Source: Pseudolysobacter antarcticus (GTDB taxonomy: Bacteria > Pseudomonadota > Gammaproteobacteria > Xanthomonadales > Rhodanobacteraceae). From it: DNA of 64,000 nucleotides. Both the position numbers and the translations under genes were made by a program. Position 1 is the first letter of the stretch; every line of letters begins with the position of its first letter. The DNA lies in assembly GCF_004168365.1 (NCBI RefSeq), contig NZ_CP035704.1, positions 3,224,001 to 3,288,000 of the forward strand. The letters run 5' to 3'. This document shows, in pieces, positions 38,630-49,009 of this stretch. Under the pieces are notes generated by a model. That model was given only the letters and a program-made list of their open reading frames with translations. It searched no databases and was not told the DNA's origin.

Positions 38630-39453
38630 GCGGGCACCATCGCTGCGATACGTTCAAGTTCGAGCTCGCTGAAACCGGCGCGCAGACGTGCCTCGGTATT
38701 GAACGGACCACGCAAGCTGCCGCGCAAATGGAGCGCGAGCAATTCATCGAAAGTATTGGCCGGATCGGAGCCGATCTGCGCGCAACACCACGCAAACCAG
38801 CGTGAACCGGCAGCTACGTGCGCGACCTCTTCATCGAGGATGACTTCGAGGATGGCAACGGTTTGCAGATCACCGACCGCACGCAAGCGCATTATCATGC
38901 CCGGCGTCACATCCAGCCCGCGCGCTTCGAGCACACGCGGCACCAGCGCCATGCGCGCCAGACATGAACCAGCCGTCTTTACGGCCATTTCCCATAGACC
39001 ATCGTGAGCGTCAAAATCACCGTAGGCATAACCAAGCTCGGCCAGACGCGCGCTGAGCAAACTGAAATGGCGTGCTTCATCGGCGGCAATCCCGATCCAG
39101 TCGAAATAATACTCCAGCGGCAAACCACGGAATCGATAGACCGCATCCAGCGCGAGGTTGATGGCATTAAATTCGATATGCGCAACGGCGTGAATCAACG
39201 CAACACGACCTTCGCTGCTACCGAGTTTGCGTTGCGGCAGATGGCGTGGATCGACCAGCAGCGGGCGCGACGGACGCCCGGGATTTGCTATCGGCGACGG
39301 CGATGATGAGTCAGCGAAATCGAACTGGCCTGATGCAAACCGGCTCGCCAGCGCTGTTGTCAGTGCAATTTTTTCTTGCGGATCGGTGCAGTCGAGACAC
39401 TGCCCGACGGCGCTGAAAAGATTCGCATCGAGGGAATCTGCAATGGTGTTCAC
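38626..39453 (-). CDS. DUF455 family ferritin-like protein
   Basis: This 275-residue protein is of the DUF455 group with a ferritin-like fold. Metal-binding-type Glu/His residues appear in IHAVAHIEFNAINLALDA, WIGIAADEARHFSLLSAR and ILDEEVAHVAAGSRWF, the E..H/E..H pattern of di-iron proteins. The start is GTG at 39453 with GAGGAA 5 bases upstream; a longer frame upstream lacks a ribosome site. Function is unproven in the family. Coupling to a membrane protein by GTGA is noted. Confidence 0.85.
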   Translation of the reverse strand: MNTIADSLDANLFSAVGQCLDCTDPQEKIALTTALASRFASGQFDFADSSSPSPIANPGRPSRPLLVDPRHLPQRKLGSSEGRVALIHAVAHIEFNAINLALDAVYRFRGLPLEYYFDWIGIAADEARHFSLLSARLAELGYAYGDFDAHDGLWEMAVKTAGSCLARMALVPRVLEARGLDVTPGMIMRLRAVGDLQTVAILEVILDEEVAHVAAGSRWFAWCCAQIGSDPANTFDELLALHLRGSLRGPFNTEARLRAGFSELELERIAAMVPA

Positions 39454-39634
39454 TTGTTTTCCTCGAGTTGTCGAATCATTCGTTGTCTCGTCAGGCACGA
39501 TGTTCAACCGCAGGATCGCAAGTCGCATGCGTAGCACGGAAAATAGTCAGTCCAGTGTACAACGTGGCTCGATGCAAAAATCGGACAGGATGCACAAACT
39601 GTTGCGCCCTTGTTAGCGCCGCAAGCTCACACTC

Positions 39635-41113
39635 TCAGGAGACTTGGCGACGCTTGAGCTTGGCGTCATCCGAGCGCGCGAACTCGAGCTCGCTCAGATA
39701 GGTCGGCTCGACGCCGGTCACGTACTCGCCAGAGAAACACGAGGTATCGAAGTGCGTCAGCTTTTCGTTGCCTTCGGCGACCGCGCCGATCAGGTCAGAA
39801 AGATCCAGATACACCAGCCAATCCGCACCGAGGATGGATTGCACTTCGGCTTCGGTACGACCGTGCGCGACCAGTTCGGCCGTCACCGGCATGTCGATGC
39901 CATAGACATTCGGATAACGCACCGGCGGCGCCGCCGAGGCAAAGTATACTTTTTTCGCTCCGGCATCGCGTGCCATCTGGATGATCTGTTTCGACGTGGT
40001 GCCGCGCACGATCGAATCGTCGACCAGCAGCACAACCTTGTTGCGGAATTCGAGATGGATCGCATTGAGCTTGCGCCGCACCGATTTCACGCGCTCGCTC
40101 TGCCCGGGCATGATGAAGGTGCGGCCGATGTAATGGTTTTTGACGAAACCCTCGCGGAACGGCACGCCGAGTGCGGTCGCGAGCGAACTCGCCGCCGTGC
40201 GCGCGGTGTCGGGAATCGGAATGATCGCGTCGATATCGTGATCGGGCATCAGCCGCGCAATCTTCGCCGCGAGACGCTCGCCCATGCGCAGACGCGCCTT
40301 GTACACCGAGACATCCTCAATCATCGAATCCGGGCGTGCGAGGTAGACGTATTCGAAAATGCACGGCGCATGTTGCTGCAATTCGGCGCACTGGCGCGTG
40401 TGCAGACTGCCATCGAATCCCAGCAACACACATTCACCTGGCGCGATATCACGCAGGCGGCGGAAACCCAGAATATCCAGCGCGACCGATTCGGACGCGA
40501 CCGCATATTCGATGCCGTCCGGCGTATCGCGTTCGCCGAGTACAGCCGGGCGAATGCCGTGCGGATCGCGAAACGCCACGATGCCATAACCAAGCAGCAG
40601 ACTGATCACTGCGTAGCCGCCGCGCGCGCGGGCATGCACGCCGGCGACGGCCTTGAAAATATGATCGGGCGTAAGCGTGTGGCGATCCTGAATCTGCAAT
40701 TCGTGCGCGAATACATTCAGCAGCACTTCGGAATCGGAATCGGTATTCAGGTGACGACGATCGTCCTCGACCATCTCGCGGCGCAATTTATCCGCGTTGA
40801 TGATGTTGCCGTTGTGCGCGAGCGCGATGCCGTATGGCGAGTTGACATATAACGGCTGTGCCTCGGCGGTGCCTTCCGAACCGGCGGTCGGATAACGGCA
40901 ATGGCCGATACCGGCATGGCCGCGCAATTGCAGCATGTCATCGCGCTGGAACACATCGCGCACCAAGCCATTGGCCTTGTGCAAACGCAGGCGCGTGCCA
41001 TCGACGGTGGCGATTCCGGCAGCATCCTGGCCGCGATGTTGCAGCACAGTCAGCGCGTCGTACAACGCGCCAGCGACTTCCGATTTGCCGACGATTCCGA
41101 TGATTCCGCACAT
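39635..41113 (-). CDS. purF: Amidophosphoribosyltransferase
   Basis: This is the first committed enzyme of purine synthesis, making phosphoribosylamine from PRPP and glutamine. It is 492 residues. The N-terminal Cys2 (MCGIIGIVG) is the glutaminase nucleophile. The PRPP loop [18 protein letters not shown] is in the C-terminal domain. It ends the asd-to-purF block, 300 bases downstream of cvpA; in E. coli cvpA and purF are adjacent and purine-regulated. Confidence 0.97.
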   Translation of the reverse strand: MCGIIGIVGKSEVAGALYDALTVLQHRGQDAAGIATVDGTRLRLHKANGLVRDVFQRDDMLQLRGHAGIGHCRYPTAGSEGTAEAQPLYVNSPYGIALAHNGNIINADKLRREMVEDDRRHLNTDSDSEVLLNVFAHELQIQDRHTLTPDHIFKAVAGVHARARGGYAVISLLLGYGIVAFRDPHGIRPAVLGERDTPDGIEYAVASESVALDILGFRRLRDIAPGECVLLGFDGSLHTRQCAELQQHAPCIFEYVYLARPDSMIEDVSVYKARLRMGERLAAKIARLMPDHDIDAIIPIPDTARTAASSLATALGVPFREGFVKNHYIGRTFIMPGQSERVKSVRRKLNAIHLEFRNKVVLLVDDSIVRGTTSKQIIQMARDAGAKKVYFASAAPPVRYPNVYGIDMPVTAELVAHGRTEAEVQSILGADWLVYLDLSDLIGAVAEGNEKLTHFDTSCFSGEYVTGVEPTYLSELEFARSDDAKLKRRQVS

Positions 41114-41413
41114 GGGGCAAAGCTCGTATTGGTGGTAACGATGAAGGTGCGTTTTTTATGCATCAAAGCATGGGACGGCGGTTGAAACTGGGCGTATATC
41201 AGGCCGATTTCTCGCTCGAAGCCGGGCCACCGCTCGCATAGTCTGCGCCTATTTTACCGTGCCGTATCGTTGTGCGCATGTTTGTTAAACCGAAAATCCG
41301 CGCTTATGCCGTTCGGGGATGTGACTAACTCAAACAGAACTCGGCTTCGATCAGATATAGCCGTCAGCAGCAATCACAATGTGGATGAAGTACGGCGCTG
41401 CCAAATTTACATT
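41114..41413. other. Intergenic region cvpA/purF
   Basis: These 300 bases separate cvpA from purF on the minus strand. A TAAAAT near 41248-41253 (minus strand) may be a -10 for purF, without a clear -35. No PurR-type palindrome was recognised. No protein-like frame or RNA gene is evident. Confidence 0.5.
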
Positions 41414-42022
41414 TCACTTTGTCGCGCCATGCGCTGGTGGCGTCGGGATTGGCGGCGTAGCAGACGCAGGTGCTTGCGCGGGAGTGGCTGGCGGCATACC
41501 GGCCGGTATCGGCAGCAGCCCGCGCAAATCCAGGTACTTCGTGACATTGGGTGGCAGGCGTGCAGACAGCCATTCCGCGCCGGCCTGAAAGCTCGGCAGC
41601 AATTGCGATTCATGCCACCACGGATCGCGCGGAAACGGCGTGAAGCCAAGAATCAGCACCGCGAACGTGACCAGCAACAGGCCACGCGCCAATCCGAAAA
41701 ACATGCCGAGCAATCGATCGCTGCCGGAAAGACCGCTACCGGCGATCAGCTTGCGCATGAAAAATCCGACCAGCGCGCCGAGAATCAGCACGCCGACAAA
41801 ACAGATCACATACGCGAGGATCAAGCGTACCGACGGCACCGGAATCGGCGTGGTGAATTTGTCGGCGAGTTCCGCGCCGAAATTCCACGCGATCCAGAAC
41901 GCTAGAATCCAGCAAGCGAGTGCGAGCACTTCGCCGATAAAGCCGCGCCACAATCCCATCAAGACCGACAGCGCCAAAACGCCGATGACGCAATAGTCGG
42001 CCCAGTTCAGCAGCGTCGACAT
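41414..42022 (-). CDS. cvpA: CvpA family membrane protein
   Basis: This 202-residue inner-membrane protein starts MSTLLNWADYCVIGVLALS and has four hydrophobic segments, with GLWRGFIGEVLALACWILAF and a Pro/Ala-rich tail of about 30 residues. Homologues are needed for colicin V export and envelope resistance, but the mechanism is unknown. It is 25 bases after the DedD-like gene in the conserved folC-dedD-cvpA-purF order. Confidence 0.93.
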   Translation of the reverse strand: MSTLLNWADYCVIGVLALSVLMGLWRGFIGEVLALACWILAFWIAWNFGAELADKFTTPIPVPSVRLILAYVICFVGVLILGALVGFFMRKLIAGSGLSGSDRLLGMFFGLARGLLLVTFAVLILGFTPFPRDPWWHESQLLPSFQAGAEWLSARLPPNVTKYLDLRGLLPIPAGMPPATPAQAPASATPPIPTPPAHGATK

Positions 42023-42047
42023 GGATCGAATCCTGCGTTCGCAAAAC

Positions 42048-42995
42048 TCACGGCTGGGTTACGACGATGCCGTCGAGCTGCAGCTTCTGCTTGAGCGATG
42101 TCCGCAGTTTGTCGGCGTTACCGCGATCCGCTTCCGGGCCGGCGCGCACACGCCACAGCGCTTGCTCGGCGCTACCGCTGCGATCGACAAATGCGACAAA
42201 TCCCGCGGTCATGCAGCGCTGGCGTAACTTGTTCGCCTCGTCTTCCGACTTGAACGCGCCGAGTTGCACCGCCCAGCCACCGGCCTTATTGGCCGGCAAC
42301 GCCGCGACCGGCGTATCGCTCGTCGCCGGCGCGCTGGCCGTTTCCGAAATACTCAGCGGCAGCTTTGCATCGGATGCCTTGATTTTCAGCCGCGCGGCCT
42401 CTGCCGAGGCGCGATCGGCGAATGGTCCGACGCGCACGCGCTGGCCGGGTTTGCCCTGATATTCGGTCGCCTCGACCACCACCGGCAGACCGAGTTTTTT
42501 GATGTTCTGCACGAGTGCATCAGCGTGCGCGCGATCCGCGTAAATACCCAGATTGACGGTGAAGCGGCCATTCTCCGCAACAGCGGTCGCTGCAGGAGTC
42601 GCAGGCTTCACGGCGGCAGAGGCTGGTGTCACCGCAGTCGCTACAGCGGGCGACGTGGCCGGTTTCGCTGGCGTGGCATTGGTTTCAGGCGCGGCATCGG
42701 TACGCGGCGGCGCATGCGTATCGACGGTGGCAACACGATTGCTATCCGGGATCGCAGCAGGCGCTGTTGTGATCGGTACAACTGGCGCGGTCGATGCCGG
42801 CGCCGATGCATTGGGCACAGCCAGCGGCAAGGTTCGCGTCTCGAATTTGCGCTCGGGCGCGTTGGGAATATCCAGACTTACGGTCTCGCTGGACTGCTTT
42901 GGAGGCGGTCCACTCAGGAACATCGGCACAAAAATCACCGCCAGCGCGATCAGCACGGCGGCACCCAGAAGGCGCTGCTTCAAACCGGAATCCAT
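42048..42995 (-). CDS. dedD: DedD-like protein with two SPOR domains
   Basis: This is a 315-residue bitopic protein: cytoplasmic start, helix ~9-28 (LGAAVLIALAVIFVPMFL), the VSLDIPNAP motif of DedD, and an Ala/Pro/Thr linker. Two SPOR-like repeats follow, residues ~155-225 (FTVNLGIYADRAHADALV) and ~245-315 (WAVQLGAFKSEDEANKL). SPOR domains bind denuded peptidoglycan at the septum. E. coli DedD has one such domain, so the duplication is a notable difference. It lies between folC and cvpA. Confidence 0.85.
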   Translation of the reverse strand: MDSGLKQRLLGAAVLIALAVIFVPMFLSGPPPKQSSETVSLDIPNAPERKFETRTLPLAVPNASAPASTAPVVPITTAPAAIPDSNRVATVDTHAPPRTDAAPETNATPAKPATSPAVATAVTPASAAVKPATPAATAVAENGRFTVNLGIYADRAHADALVQNIKKLGLPVVVEATEYQGKPGQRVRVGPFADRASAEAARLKIKASDAKLPLSISETASAPATSDTPVAALPANKAGGWAVQLGAFKSEDEANKLRQRCMTAGFVAFVDRSGSAEQALWRVRAGPEADRGNADKLRTSLKQKLQLDGIVVTQP

Positions 42996-43055
42996 TGATG
43001 CGATCCTTCAGAACGATGATGAGTCACGAGTGTCCACGACATTATACCTGCTGCA

Positions 43056-44345
43056 TCACTTAACCGCGGCAGCCATGCCGTGCTCGCGCGCAAAACCCAG
43101 CGCGTCAGCGGCGAGATAAAACGAACCGAAGGCCAATACGCGATCGCCAGGCAGAGCTTCGCCCCAGGCCGCCGCCAGTGCAGTGCCAGGATCAGCGAAA
43201 CATTCGTGATTGGCAGCGGGCGCGCCAGTCATTAGTCGCAGCGCCACGTCACGGGCGGTGGCGCCGCGCGCGGCTTGCTGTTCAAGCCCGCACACAAACC
43301 AGCGCGAAATAAACGATGCCAACGGTTGCACGATCGCGACAACATCCTTGTCGGCCAATGCGCTGAACACTGCCAGCGTGCGTCCGGATATCGGGTGTGC
43401 CGCGAGCCAATCGGCCAGGATCGCTGCCGCTTGCGGGTTATGCGCGACATCAATGATGAATTCGACGGCACCCGAAAACCGCTGCAGCCGCGCCGGAATA
43501 TTTGCCTGATAAACACCCTGCGTAATCGCCTGCGGATTCCAGCCGAGTCGATCGCGCAGCGCATGCACTGCGGCGATCGCCGCCGCCGCGTTTGCGCATT
43601 GGCACGCCGCATCCAGCGATGGCAACGGCAGCTCCAGCGTTGTTTCACCGCTGCTCCACGACCAGCCGGTCGCTGTGGTGACAAAATCATATTCGTGACC
43701 GCAGCGAACCAGCTGGGAATCGCGCGCAATGGCGGCGTCCACCAGCGCCGCCACCGGCACCGCTTCGCCGATCACTGCCGGACGTTGCGCGCGAAAAATG
43801 CCAGCTTTCTCGCGCGCGATGCCGGCCAGATCGTCACCGAGATAGTCCTGATGATCGAGTGCGATCGTGGTAACGATAGCGACATCGGCGTCGATGATAT
43901 TGACCGCGTCGAGCCGCCCACCGAGTCCGACTTCGAGCACCACCACATCAAGTGTACTTTGCGCAAAAATCCACAATGCGGCTAATGTGCCGAATTCGAA
44001 ATAGGTCAGCGAGATCTCGCCACGCGCCGCCTCGATCTCGTCAAATGCTTCGACGAAAACGGGATCATCGACATCGACGCCGGCGATGCGCACGCGCTCG
44101 TTGTAACGTTCAAGATGCGGCGACGTATAACAGCCGACACGCTTGCCAGCAGCGCTCAAGATAGCATCGAGAAACGCGACCGTGGAGCCTTTGCCATTGG
44201 TACCGCCGACCGTAATTACCAGCGGCGCGGGGTGCAGCAGACGCATGCGCTCGGCGACCGCACGCACGCGATCCAGGCCGAGATCGATGCCACGCGCATG
44301 CAGGTTTTGCTGGTAGTCCAGCCACTCGGTCAGGGTTTCAGGCAT
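43056..44345 (-). CDS. folC: Folylpolyglutamate/dihydrofolate synthase
   Basis: This bifunctional folate enzyme adds glutamate to dihydropteroate and folate. From ATG 44345 (MPETLTEWLDYQQ) it is 429 residues. The P-loop VGGTNGKGSTVAF is near residue 48. Also visible are YTSPHLERYNERVRI, EVGLGGRLDAVNI and IALDHQDYLGDD. A 36-codon upstream extension is out of family. It follows accD by 52 bases. Confidence 0.96.
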   Translation of the reverse strand: MPETLTEWLDYQQNLHARGIDLGLDRVRAVAERMRLLHPAPLVITVGGTNGKGSTVAFLDAILSAAGKRVGCYTSPHLERYNERVRIAGVDVDDPVFVEAFDEIEAARGEISLTYFEFGTLAALWIFAQSTLDVVVLEVGLGGRLDAVNIIDADVAIVTTIALDHQDYLGDDLAGIAREKAGIFRAQRPAVIGEAVPVAALVDAAIARDSQLVRCGHEYDFVTTATGWSWSSGETTLELPLPSLDAACQCANAAAAIAAVHALRDRLGWNPQAITQGVYQANIPARLQRFSGAVEFIIDVAHNPQAAAILADWLAAHPISGRTLAVFSALADKDVVAIVQPLASFISRWFVCGLEQQAARGATARDVALRLMTGAPAANHECFADPGTALAAAWGEALPGDRVLAFGSFYLAADALGFAREHGMAAAVK

Positions 44346-44397
44346 ATTGATTTTCCGCCGCGCCGACGCGGTCGATAACTGCGTGCATCGACGAAAC

Positions 44398-45261
44398 TTA
44401 CGCCGCTTTCGGCTGACGCATGAGCAAAGCCAGTAGCGCCGCGATGCGATCACGCTGTTCGCGTCGGTCGATGATCAAATCGATCGCGCCGTGTTCGACG
44501 AGGAATTCGCTGCGTTGAAAACCTTCCGGCAGAGTTTCGCGCACGGTTTGCTCGATCACACGCGGTCCGGCAAATCCGATCAGAGCTTTGGGTTCGGCGA
44601 TGTTCAGATCACCGAGCATGCCGAGGCTGGCCGATACGCCACCAGTGGTCGGGTGCGTGAGCACGGCGAGATACGGCAATCCGGCCGCGCGCAATCGCGC
44701 CAACGCGGCCGAAGTTTTGGCCATCTGCATCAGCGAGAACAGGCCTTCTTGCATGCGCGCGCCGCCGGTGGCACAAAAACACACGAACGGGCTACGCTGC
44801 GCCAACGCATGTTCTGCGCCGAGTGTAAAACGTTCGCCGACCACCGAACCCATCGAGCCGCCCATGAACGCGAAATCGAATGCGCTCGCCACCACCGGCT
44901 GGTTTTTCAATTTGCCGGCAAGCGTAATCAGCGCGTCTTTTTCGCCGGTCTGCTTCTGCGCGCCGAGCATGCGATCCTTGTATTTTTTCGAGTCGCGAAA
45001 ACGCAGCGGATCAGCCGGTTCGAGTTCCGCACCGAGCTCGATCGTGCTGCCTTCGTCGAGAAACGCGGCGAGCCGCTTGCGTGCGCGGATCGCATGGTGA
45101 TGCCCACACTTCGGACACACTTCGAGATTGCGTTCCAGCTCCGGGCGATACAGCACCGAGGCACAGCCGGCACATTTTTCCCACAAGCCTTCGGGCACCT
45201 TGCCTTTGGCGCCACCTTCGGTGCGGATGCGTGAAGGCATCAATTTTTGCAGCCAGCTCAT
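44398..45261 (-). CDS. accD: Acetyl-CoA carboxylase carboxyltransferase subunit beta
   Basis: This is the carboxyltransferase beta subunit of fatty-acid synthesis. From ATG 45261 ([15 protein letters not shown]) it is 287 residues, with GGAGA about 9 bases upstream. The N-terminal zinc ribbon has two CX2C pairs (CAGCASVL and CPKCGHHH). The crotonase-type core has [14 protein letters not shown] and [17 protein letters not shown]. The open frame continues upstream past another ATG (45348) without a good ribosome site. Confidence 0.96.
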   Translation of the reverse strand: MSWLQKLMPSRIRTEGGAKGKVPEGLWEKCAGCASVLYRPELERNLEVCPKCGHHHAIRARKRLAAFLDEGSTIELGAELEPADPLRFRDSKKYKDRMLGAQKQTGEKDALITLAGKLKNQPVVASAFDFAFMGGSMGSVVGERFTLGAEHALAQRSPFVCFCATGGARMQEGLFSLMQMAKTSAALARLRAAGLPYLAVLTHPTTGGVSASLGMLGDLNIAEPKALIGFAGPRVIEQTVRETLPEGFQRSEFLVEHGAIDLIIDRREQRDRIAALLALLMRQPKAA

Positions 45262-45337
45262 TTGTTCGTCGTCTCCAGTAGCATCCAGCGGCGGCGCCAA
45301 TGGTGGCGCATCGCCGAGGTTTTCATTTTCGGTGGTA

Positions 45338-46174
45338 TCACGCGGCATGGGAAGTGCGCAGCGCATCGAGCGCCGCGCGAATCGGTGCAAGAAAATCGCT
45401 GGCGCGACGCGCCGCTTCATCGGCGCTGCTGCTGCCGGCGAGCGTTTCGACCAAGGCGCTGCCGATCACCACAGCATCGGCGAACTCGGAAACGCTAGCT
45501 GCGGAAGCGGCATCCTTGATGCCGAAACCCACAGCAACCGGCGTATTGGTGAGGCTTTTGATCGCCGCGACGCGCGCCTTGACCGGCTCCAGATCCAGAT
45601 GACTGGCACCGGTGATGCCGGCAAAGGACACGTAATAGACAAAACCCTCGGCGTGATCGCAAAGCTCGTGCAGACGTTTGGCATCAGTCGTCGGCGCCGC
45701 GAGGAAAATCTGCCGCAATCCGCGCGCGCGCAGGGTTTGTGCCGCATCGACTTCTTCAACCGGACAATCCACAAGCAACACGCCATCGACGCCAGCGTTG
45801 GCCGCATCGTCGGCAAATCGCGCGTAACCGTAGATCTCGATCGGATTGAGATAACCCATCAGCACGATCGGCGTTTGGACGTCTTTACGTCTGAATTCAT
45901 CGACCCAGCCGAGGATATTTTTGAGGCCGATATGCTTGAGCAGTGCGCGCTCGTTGGCGTGCTGGATCACCGGGCCATCCGCCATCGGATCGGAAAACGG
46001 CACGCCGAGTTCGATCAGGTCCGCGCCCGCGGCGACGAGCGCGTGCATGATCGCCACGGTGTAATCCGGATGCGGATCACCCGCGGTGACGAATGGAATC
46101 AATCCGGCGCGCGTCTGTTGCTTGAGCTCGGCAAAACGCTGATCGATGCGATTGGTATCTGTGCTGGGAATCAT
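45338..46174 (-). CDS. trpA: Tryptophan synthase alpha chain
   Basis: This subunit cleaves indole-3-glycerol phosphate to indole, passed to TrpB. It is 278 residues. Visible sites are [31 protein letters not shown] (catalytic Glu and Asp), and [14 protein letters not shown]. It is separated from trpB by an unrelated 489-residue enzyme gene, which is unusual because trpB and trpA are normally adjacent and coupled. Confidence 0.97.
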   Translation of the reverse strand: MIPSTDTNRIDQRFAELKQQTRAGLIPFVTAGDPHPDYTVAIMHALVAAGADLIELGVPFSDPMADGPVIQHANERALLKHIGLKNILGWVDEFRRKDVQTPIVLMGYLNPIEIYGYARFADDAANAGVDGVLLVDCPVEEVDAAQTLRARGLRQIFLAAPTTDAKRLHELCDHAEGFVYYVSFAGITGASHLDLEPVKARVAAIKSLTNTPVAVGFGIKDAASAASVSEFADAVVIGSALVETLAGSSSADEAARRASDFLAPIRAALDALRTSHAA

Positions 46175-46248
46175 GTCGATCGATAGTCAGGGAATGAATG
46201 TGGATGATGCAACTGTACGCTGCGTCGTCGGATCGGTTGCGGCAACTT

Positions 46249-47718
46249 TCACACCACACCTTTGAACCAGAGCCGCGCATTCTGTTTTTCTTCGAGCGAC
46301 AATTCGCGCTTGACCAATACGACCTGCATGCTGTCCACAGCGCGTGGTGTGCGAAAAATCTCTTCGTCGACGATACCGCGCTCGCGCATGGCGGCACCGA
46401 CCGGGTTGAAAACCATTTGCAGTTGCGTCGTGGTGAAGCGCGCTTCGAGCCAGCCGAGATACCAGTGCCAATCCGTATAATACAACCAGCTGCGTTCGTT
46501 GAATGCGCGGATATGGGTAGGATCCTGCCACGCGCCCCATGAAAGGTCGTACGGCACGCCGATTCGCATCGCACCGCCCACAACCAGCAGATCAATGCAG
46601 CGCGTCATCAATGCGACCAGATCGGGAACATGCTCGAGCACGTCCATCGCGGTAATTTCGTCGAAGCTGTTCGGCTCCAGGCGAGTCAGACCAAAACGTC
46701 GGCTGAAAAAAATCTGCCGCAGGCCAGCCGAGGCACTGATATCGCCGAGGATGTCGGGGTTCCATTTGGAATCGACATCGATATTCAGGCAATCCGCATC
46801 GAAGGCCTTGCCGCTGCCCAGGTTGATGCGACGCGGCGGCGCACTGGAAAGCTGCGGCAGAAGCGTGGCCAGTATCGCGGCTTGATCGCGCGCGGCGAAA
46901 CACGCGAAACCCGACTGTTCGATCGCGCGCCGCCGCGTTTCATCGCGCGCCAGCTCGCGGCACGTGTGCACGAGCTGATTGTAGGGAACGGCCACAATCG
47001 CAGTACGCAAATCGTCTTCGATTTCAGTATCGTCATCGCATTCGCTGACTACCACCTTGCTGTTGGCCAACAGGTACGAGGTGCGGATGACTTCGTGCAG
47101 CTTGCTCGCGTAAAAGTGCATGTTGAGCACGACCTTGCTGCGCGCAATCCACGCGTCGCGCTCCTGCCCATAAACGCCGTGCAGCACTTTGATATTGAGC
47201 CCGGCGGCAATCAGTCCATCGAGGATGTTTTTCCGACGCTCGTTGATGCTGCCGTAAAACAAGACATCGATATCCTGCACCGACGCTGGCGTGATGCGCG
47301 TCAGCACCGGCATGTAGCCGACACGCAGCACGTGAGTATGCACATTGCCGGTGATCTGCGTGATCAGTGCTGCATTTCGCGGCGAATAATCGAGCACCGG
47401 ATGTTGCCTGAGCAATTCGATGTAGTGCGGCTGGCGCGCAAATATCCCGTCCGGAAATTGCTCCAGATTCATCAGAATGCAGTTCGCCGGCAATACCGTT
47501 CCAGCGGCGATCAGATGGGCACCAAACACCACGTTGATGCCTTCGCCGATCAGCGGCAGATTGATGGCAACATCGACCAGCGCGCCGAGTGCGGTAAATG
47601 CCGCCGACACTGCGCTGACCAGTTCCTCAAACGCCTCGGTGTGGATAAATCCCTCGTGCCGCACGACAAGCATGCGCACCCGCTCGAACAGGCGAACCGG
47701 CACGACGGCGATGCTCAT
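46249..47718 (-). CDS. Glycosyltransferase-like/SAM methyltransferase fusion, inserted in trp operon
   Basis: This is a 489-residue predicted cytosolic protein. The N-terminal ~290 residues resemble a GT-B/CgeB-like glycosyltransferase: DIDVLFYGSINERRKNILDG, VLNMHFYASKLHEVIRTSYL, and acidic SECDDDTE. The C-terminal ~195 residues are a class I methyltransferase: INLGSGKAFDADCLNIDV, FDEITAMDVLEHVPDLVALM, then IGVPYDLSWGAWQDPTH. It starts at ATG 47718; a TTG six codons upstream is possible. It lies 58 bases after trpB and 74 before trpA, same strand. A glycan- or peptide-modifying role is inference. Confidence 0.7.
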   Translation of the reverse strand: MSIAVVPVRLFERVRMLVVRHEGFIHTEAFEELVSAVSAAFTALGALVDVAINLPLIGEGINVVFGAHLIAAGTVLPANCILMNLEQFPDGIFARQPHYIELLRQHPVLDYSPRNAALITQITGNVHTHVLRVGYMPVLTRITPASVQDIDVLFYGSINERRKNILDGLIAAGLNIKVLHGVYGQERDAWIARSKVVLNMHFYASKLHEVIRTSYLLANSKVVVSECDDDTEIEDDLRTAIVAVPYNQLVHTCRELARDETRRRAIEQSGFACFAARDQAAILATLLPQLSSAPPRRINLGSGKAFDADCLNIDVDSKWNPDILGDISASAGLRQIFFSRRFGLTRLEPNSFDEITAMDVLEHVPDLVALMTRCIDLLVVGGAMRIGVPYDLSWGAWQDPTHIRAFNERSWLYYTDWHWYLGWLEARFTTTQLQMVFNPVGAAMRERGIVDEEIFRTPRAVDSMQVVLVKRELSLEEKQNARLWFKGVV

Positions 47719-47776
47719 GCCGCGGAAACGCGACAACCGTAAAAGGCAGCAATCGCGCTTGTTTCGACCTCAACGA

Positions 47777-49009
47777 TCAAAGCGTAATCCCTTCGCGATT
47801 GGCGATCGTCTGCATGTCCTTGTCGCCACGACCGGACAGGTTCACAAGCACGTACTGATCCGGACGCATTTCGCGCGCGACCTTGATGCCCTGCGCCACG
47901 GCGTGGCTGGATTCGAGCGCGGCGAGGATGCCTTCGTTCAACGCCAGCGCGTGGAATCCTTCCATCGCCTCGTCGTCAGTGACGCCGATATATAACGCGC
48001 GACCGCTGTCCTTAAGCCAGGCGTGTTCAGGGCCGACGCCGGGATAATCCAGGCCCGCGGAAATCGAATGGGTTTCGGTGATCTGGCCGTTGTCGTCGCA
48101 GATCACGTAGGTGCGATTGCCGTGCAACACGCCCGGGCGTCCGGCGGAAAGCGAGGCGGCATGGCGTCCGGTTTCGATGCCATCGCCGGCAGCTTCCGCA
48201 CCTATCATCGCGACATCGGGATCGTTCAGGAACGCATGGAACAAGCCGATCGCGTTCGAACCGCCGCCAACACACGCTACCAGCGCATCGGGTAGACAGC
48301 CGTATTGCTCAAGCATCTGCGCGCGCGCTTCGCGACCGACCACGGCGTTGAAATCGCGCACCATCATCGGATACGGATGCGGCCCGGCCACGGTGCCGAT
48401 AATGTAGAAAGTATCGGCGACATTCGTCACCCAATCACGCAACGCTTCGTTGAGCGCATCTTTCAATGTCTTCGAGCCGGAATGCACTGGTATCACCGTC
48501 GCGCCGAGCAGCTTCATTCGATAGACGTTGATCGCCTGGCGCTCGATATCGGTCGCGCCCATGTACACCACGCAGTCCATGCCCATGCGCGCGCACACCG
48601 TTGCGGTGGCGACGCCGTGCTGGCCTGCGCCAGTCTCGGCGATGATGCGACGCTTGCCCATATGCCGCGCCACCAGCACCTGGCCGATGGTGTTGTTGAT
48701 CTTGTGCGCGCCGGTGTGATTGAGATCCTCGCGCTTGAGCAGAATTTGCGCGCCGCCGATTTTTTTCGACAGGCGTTCGGCGTGATAAATCGGGCTGGGT
48801 CGGCCGACGTAATATTTCAAATCACGTTCGAGTTCAGCGTTGAACGCAGCGTCGTCACGCAGCTTCAAATACGCCGCCGTGAGTTCGGCCAGCGGCGCCA
48901 TCAGCGTTTCGGCAACAAACACACCGCCGTACGGGCCGAAGTGGCCGCGGGCATCGGGCATCTGGTGAAAATCCACTGCAGTTTCAACTTTCAAATCAGG
49001 CACTGACAC
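47777..49009 (-). CDS. trpB: Tryptophan synthase beta chain
   Basis: This PLP enzyme condenses indole with serine. It is 410 residues. The PLP lysine is Lys103 in [12 protein letters not shown]; the phosphate loop is [15 protein letters not shown]. The start is GTG at 49009, inside the trpF stop region, with GAGG 6 bases upstream. A second GTG at 49003 is possible. Confidence 0.97.
   Translation of the reverse strand: MSVPDLKVETAVDFHQMPDARGHFGPYGGVFVAETLMAPLAELTAAYLKLRDDAAFNAELERDLKYYVGRPSPIYHAERLSKKIGGAQILLKREDLNHTGAHKINNTIGQVLVARHMGKRRIIAETGAGQHGVATATVCARMGMDCVVYMGATDIERQAINVYRMKLLGATVIPVHSGSKTLKDALNEALRDWVTNVADTFYIIGTVAGPHPYPMMVRDFNAVVGREARAQMLEQYGCLPDALVACVGGGSNAIGLFHAFLNDPDVAMIGAEAAGDGIETGRHAASLSAGRPGVLHGNRTYVICDDNGQITETHSISAGLDYPGVGPEHAWLKDSGRALYIGVTDDEAMEGFHALALNEGILAALESSHAVAQGIKVAREMRPDQYVLVNLSGRGDKDMQTIANREGITL

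Noticed and set aside
39644-40852. 402-codon plus-strand open frame
   Set aside because: Antisense to purF with no recognisable domain.
46630-47742. 370-codon plus-strand open frame
   Set aside because: Antisense to the glycosyltransferase/methyltransferase gene, whose motifs are coherent on the minus strand.
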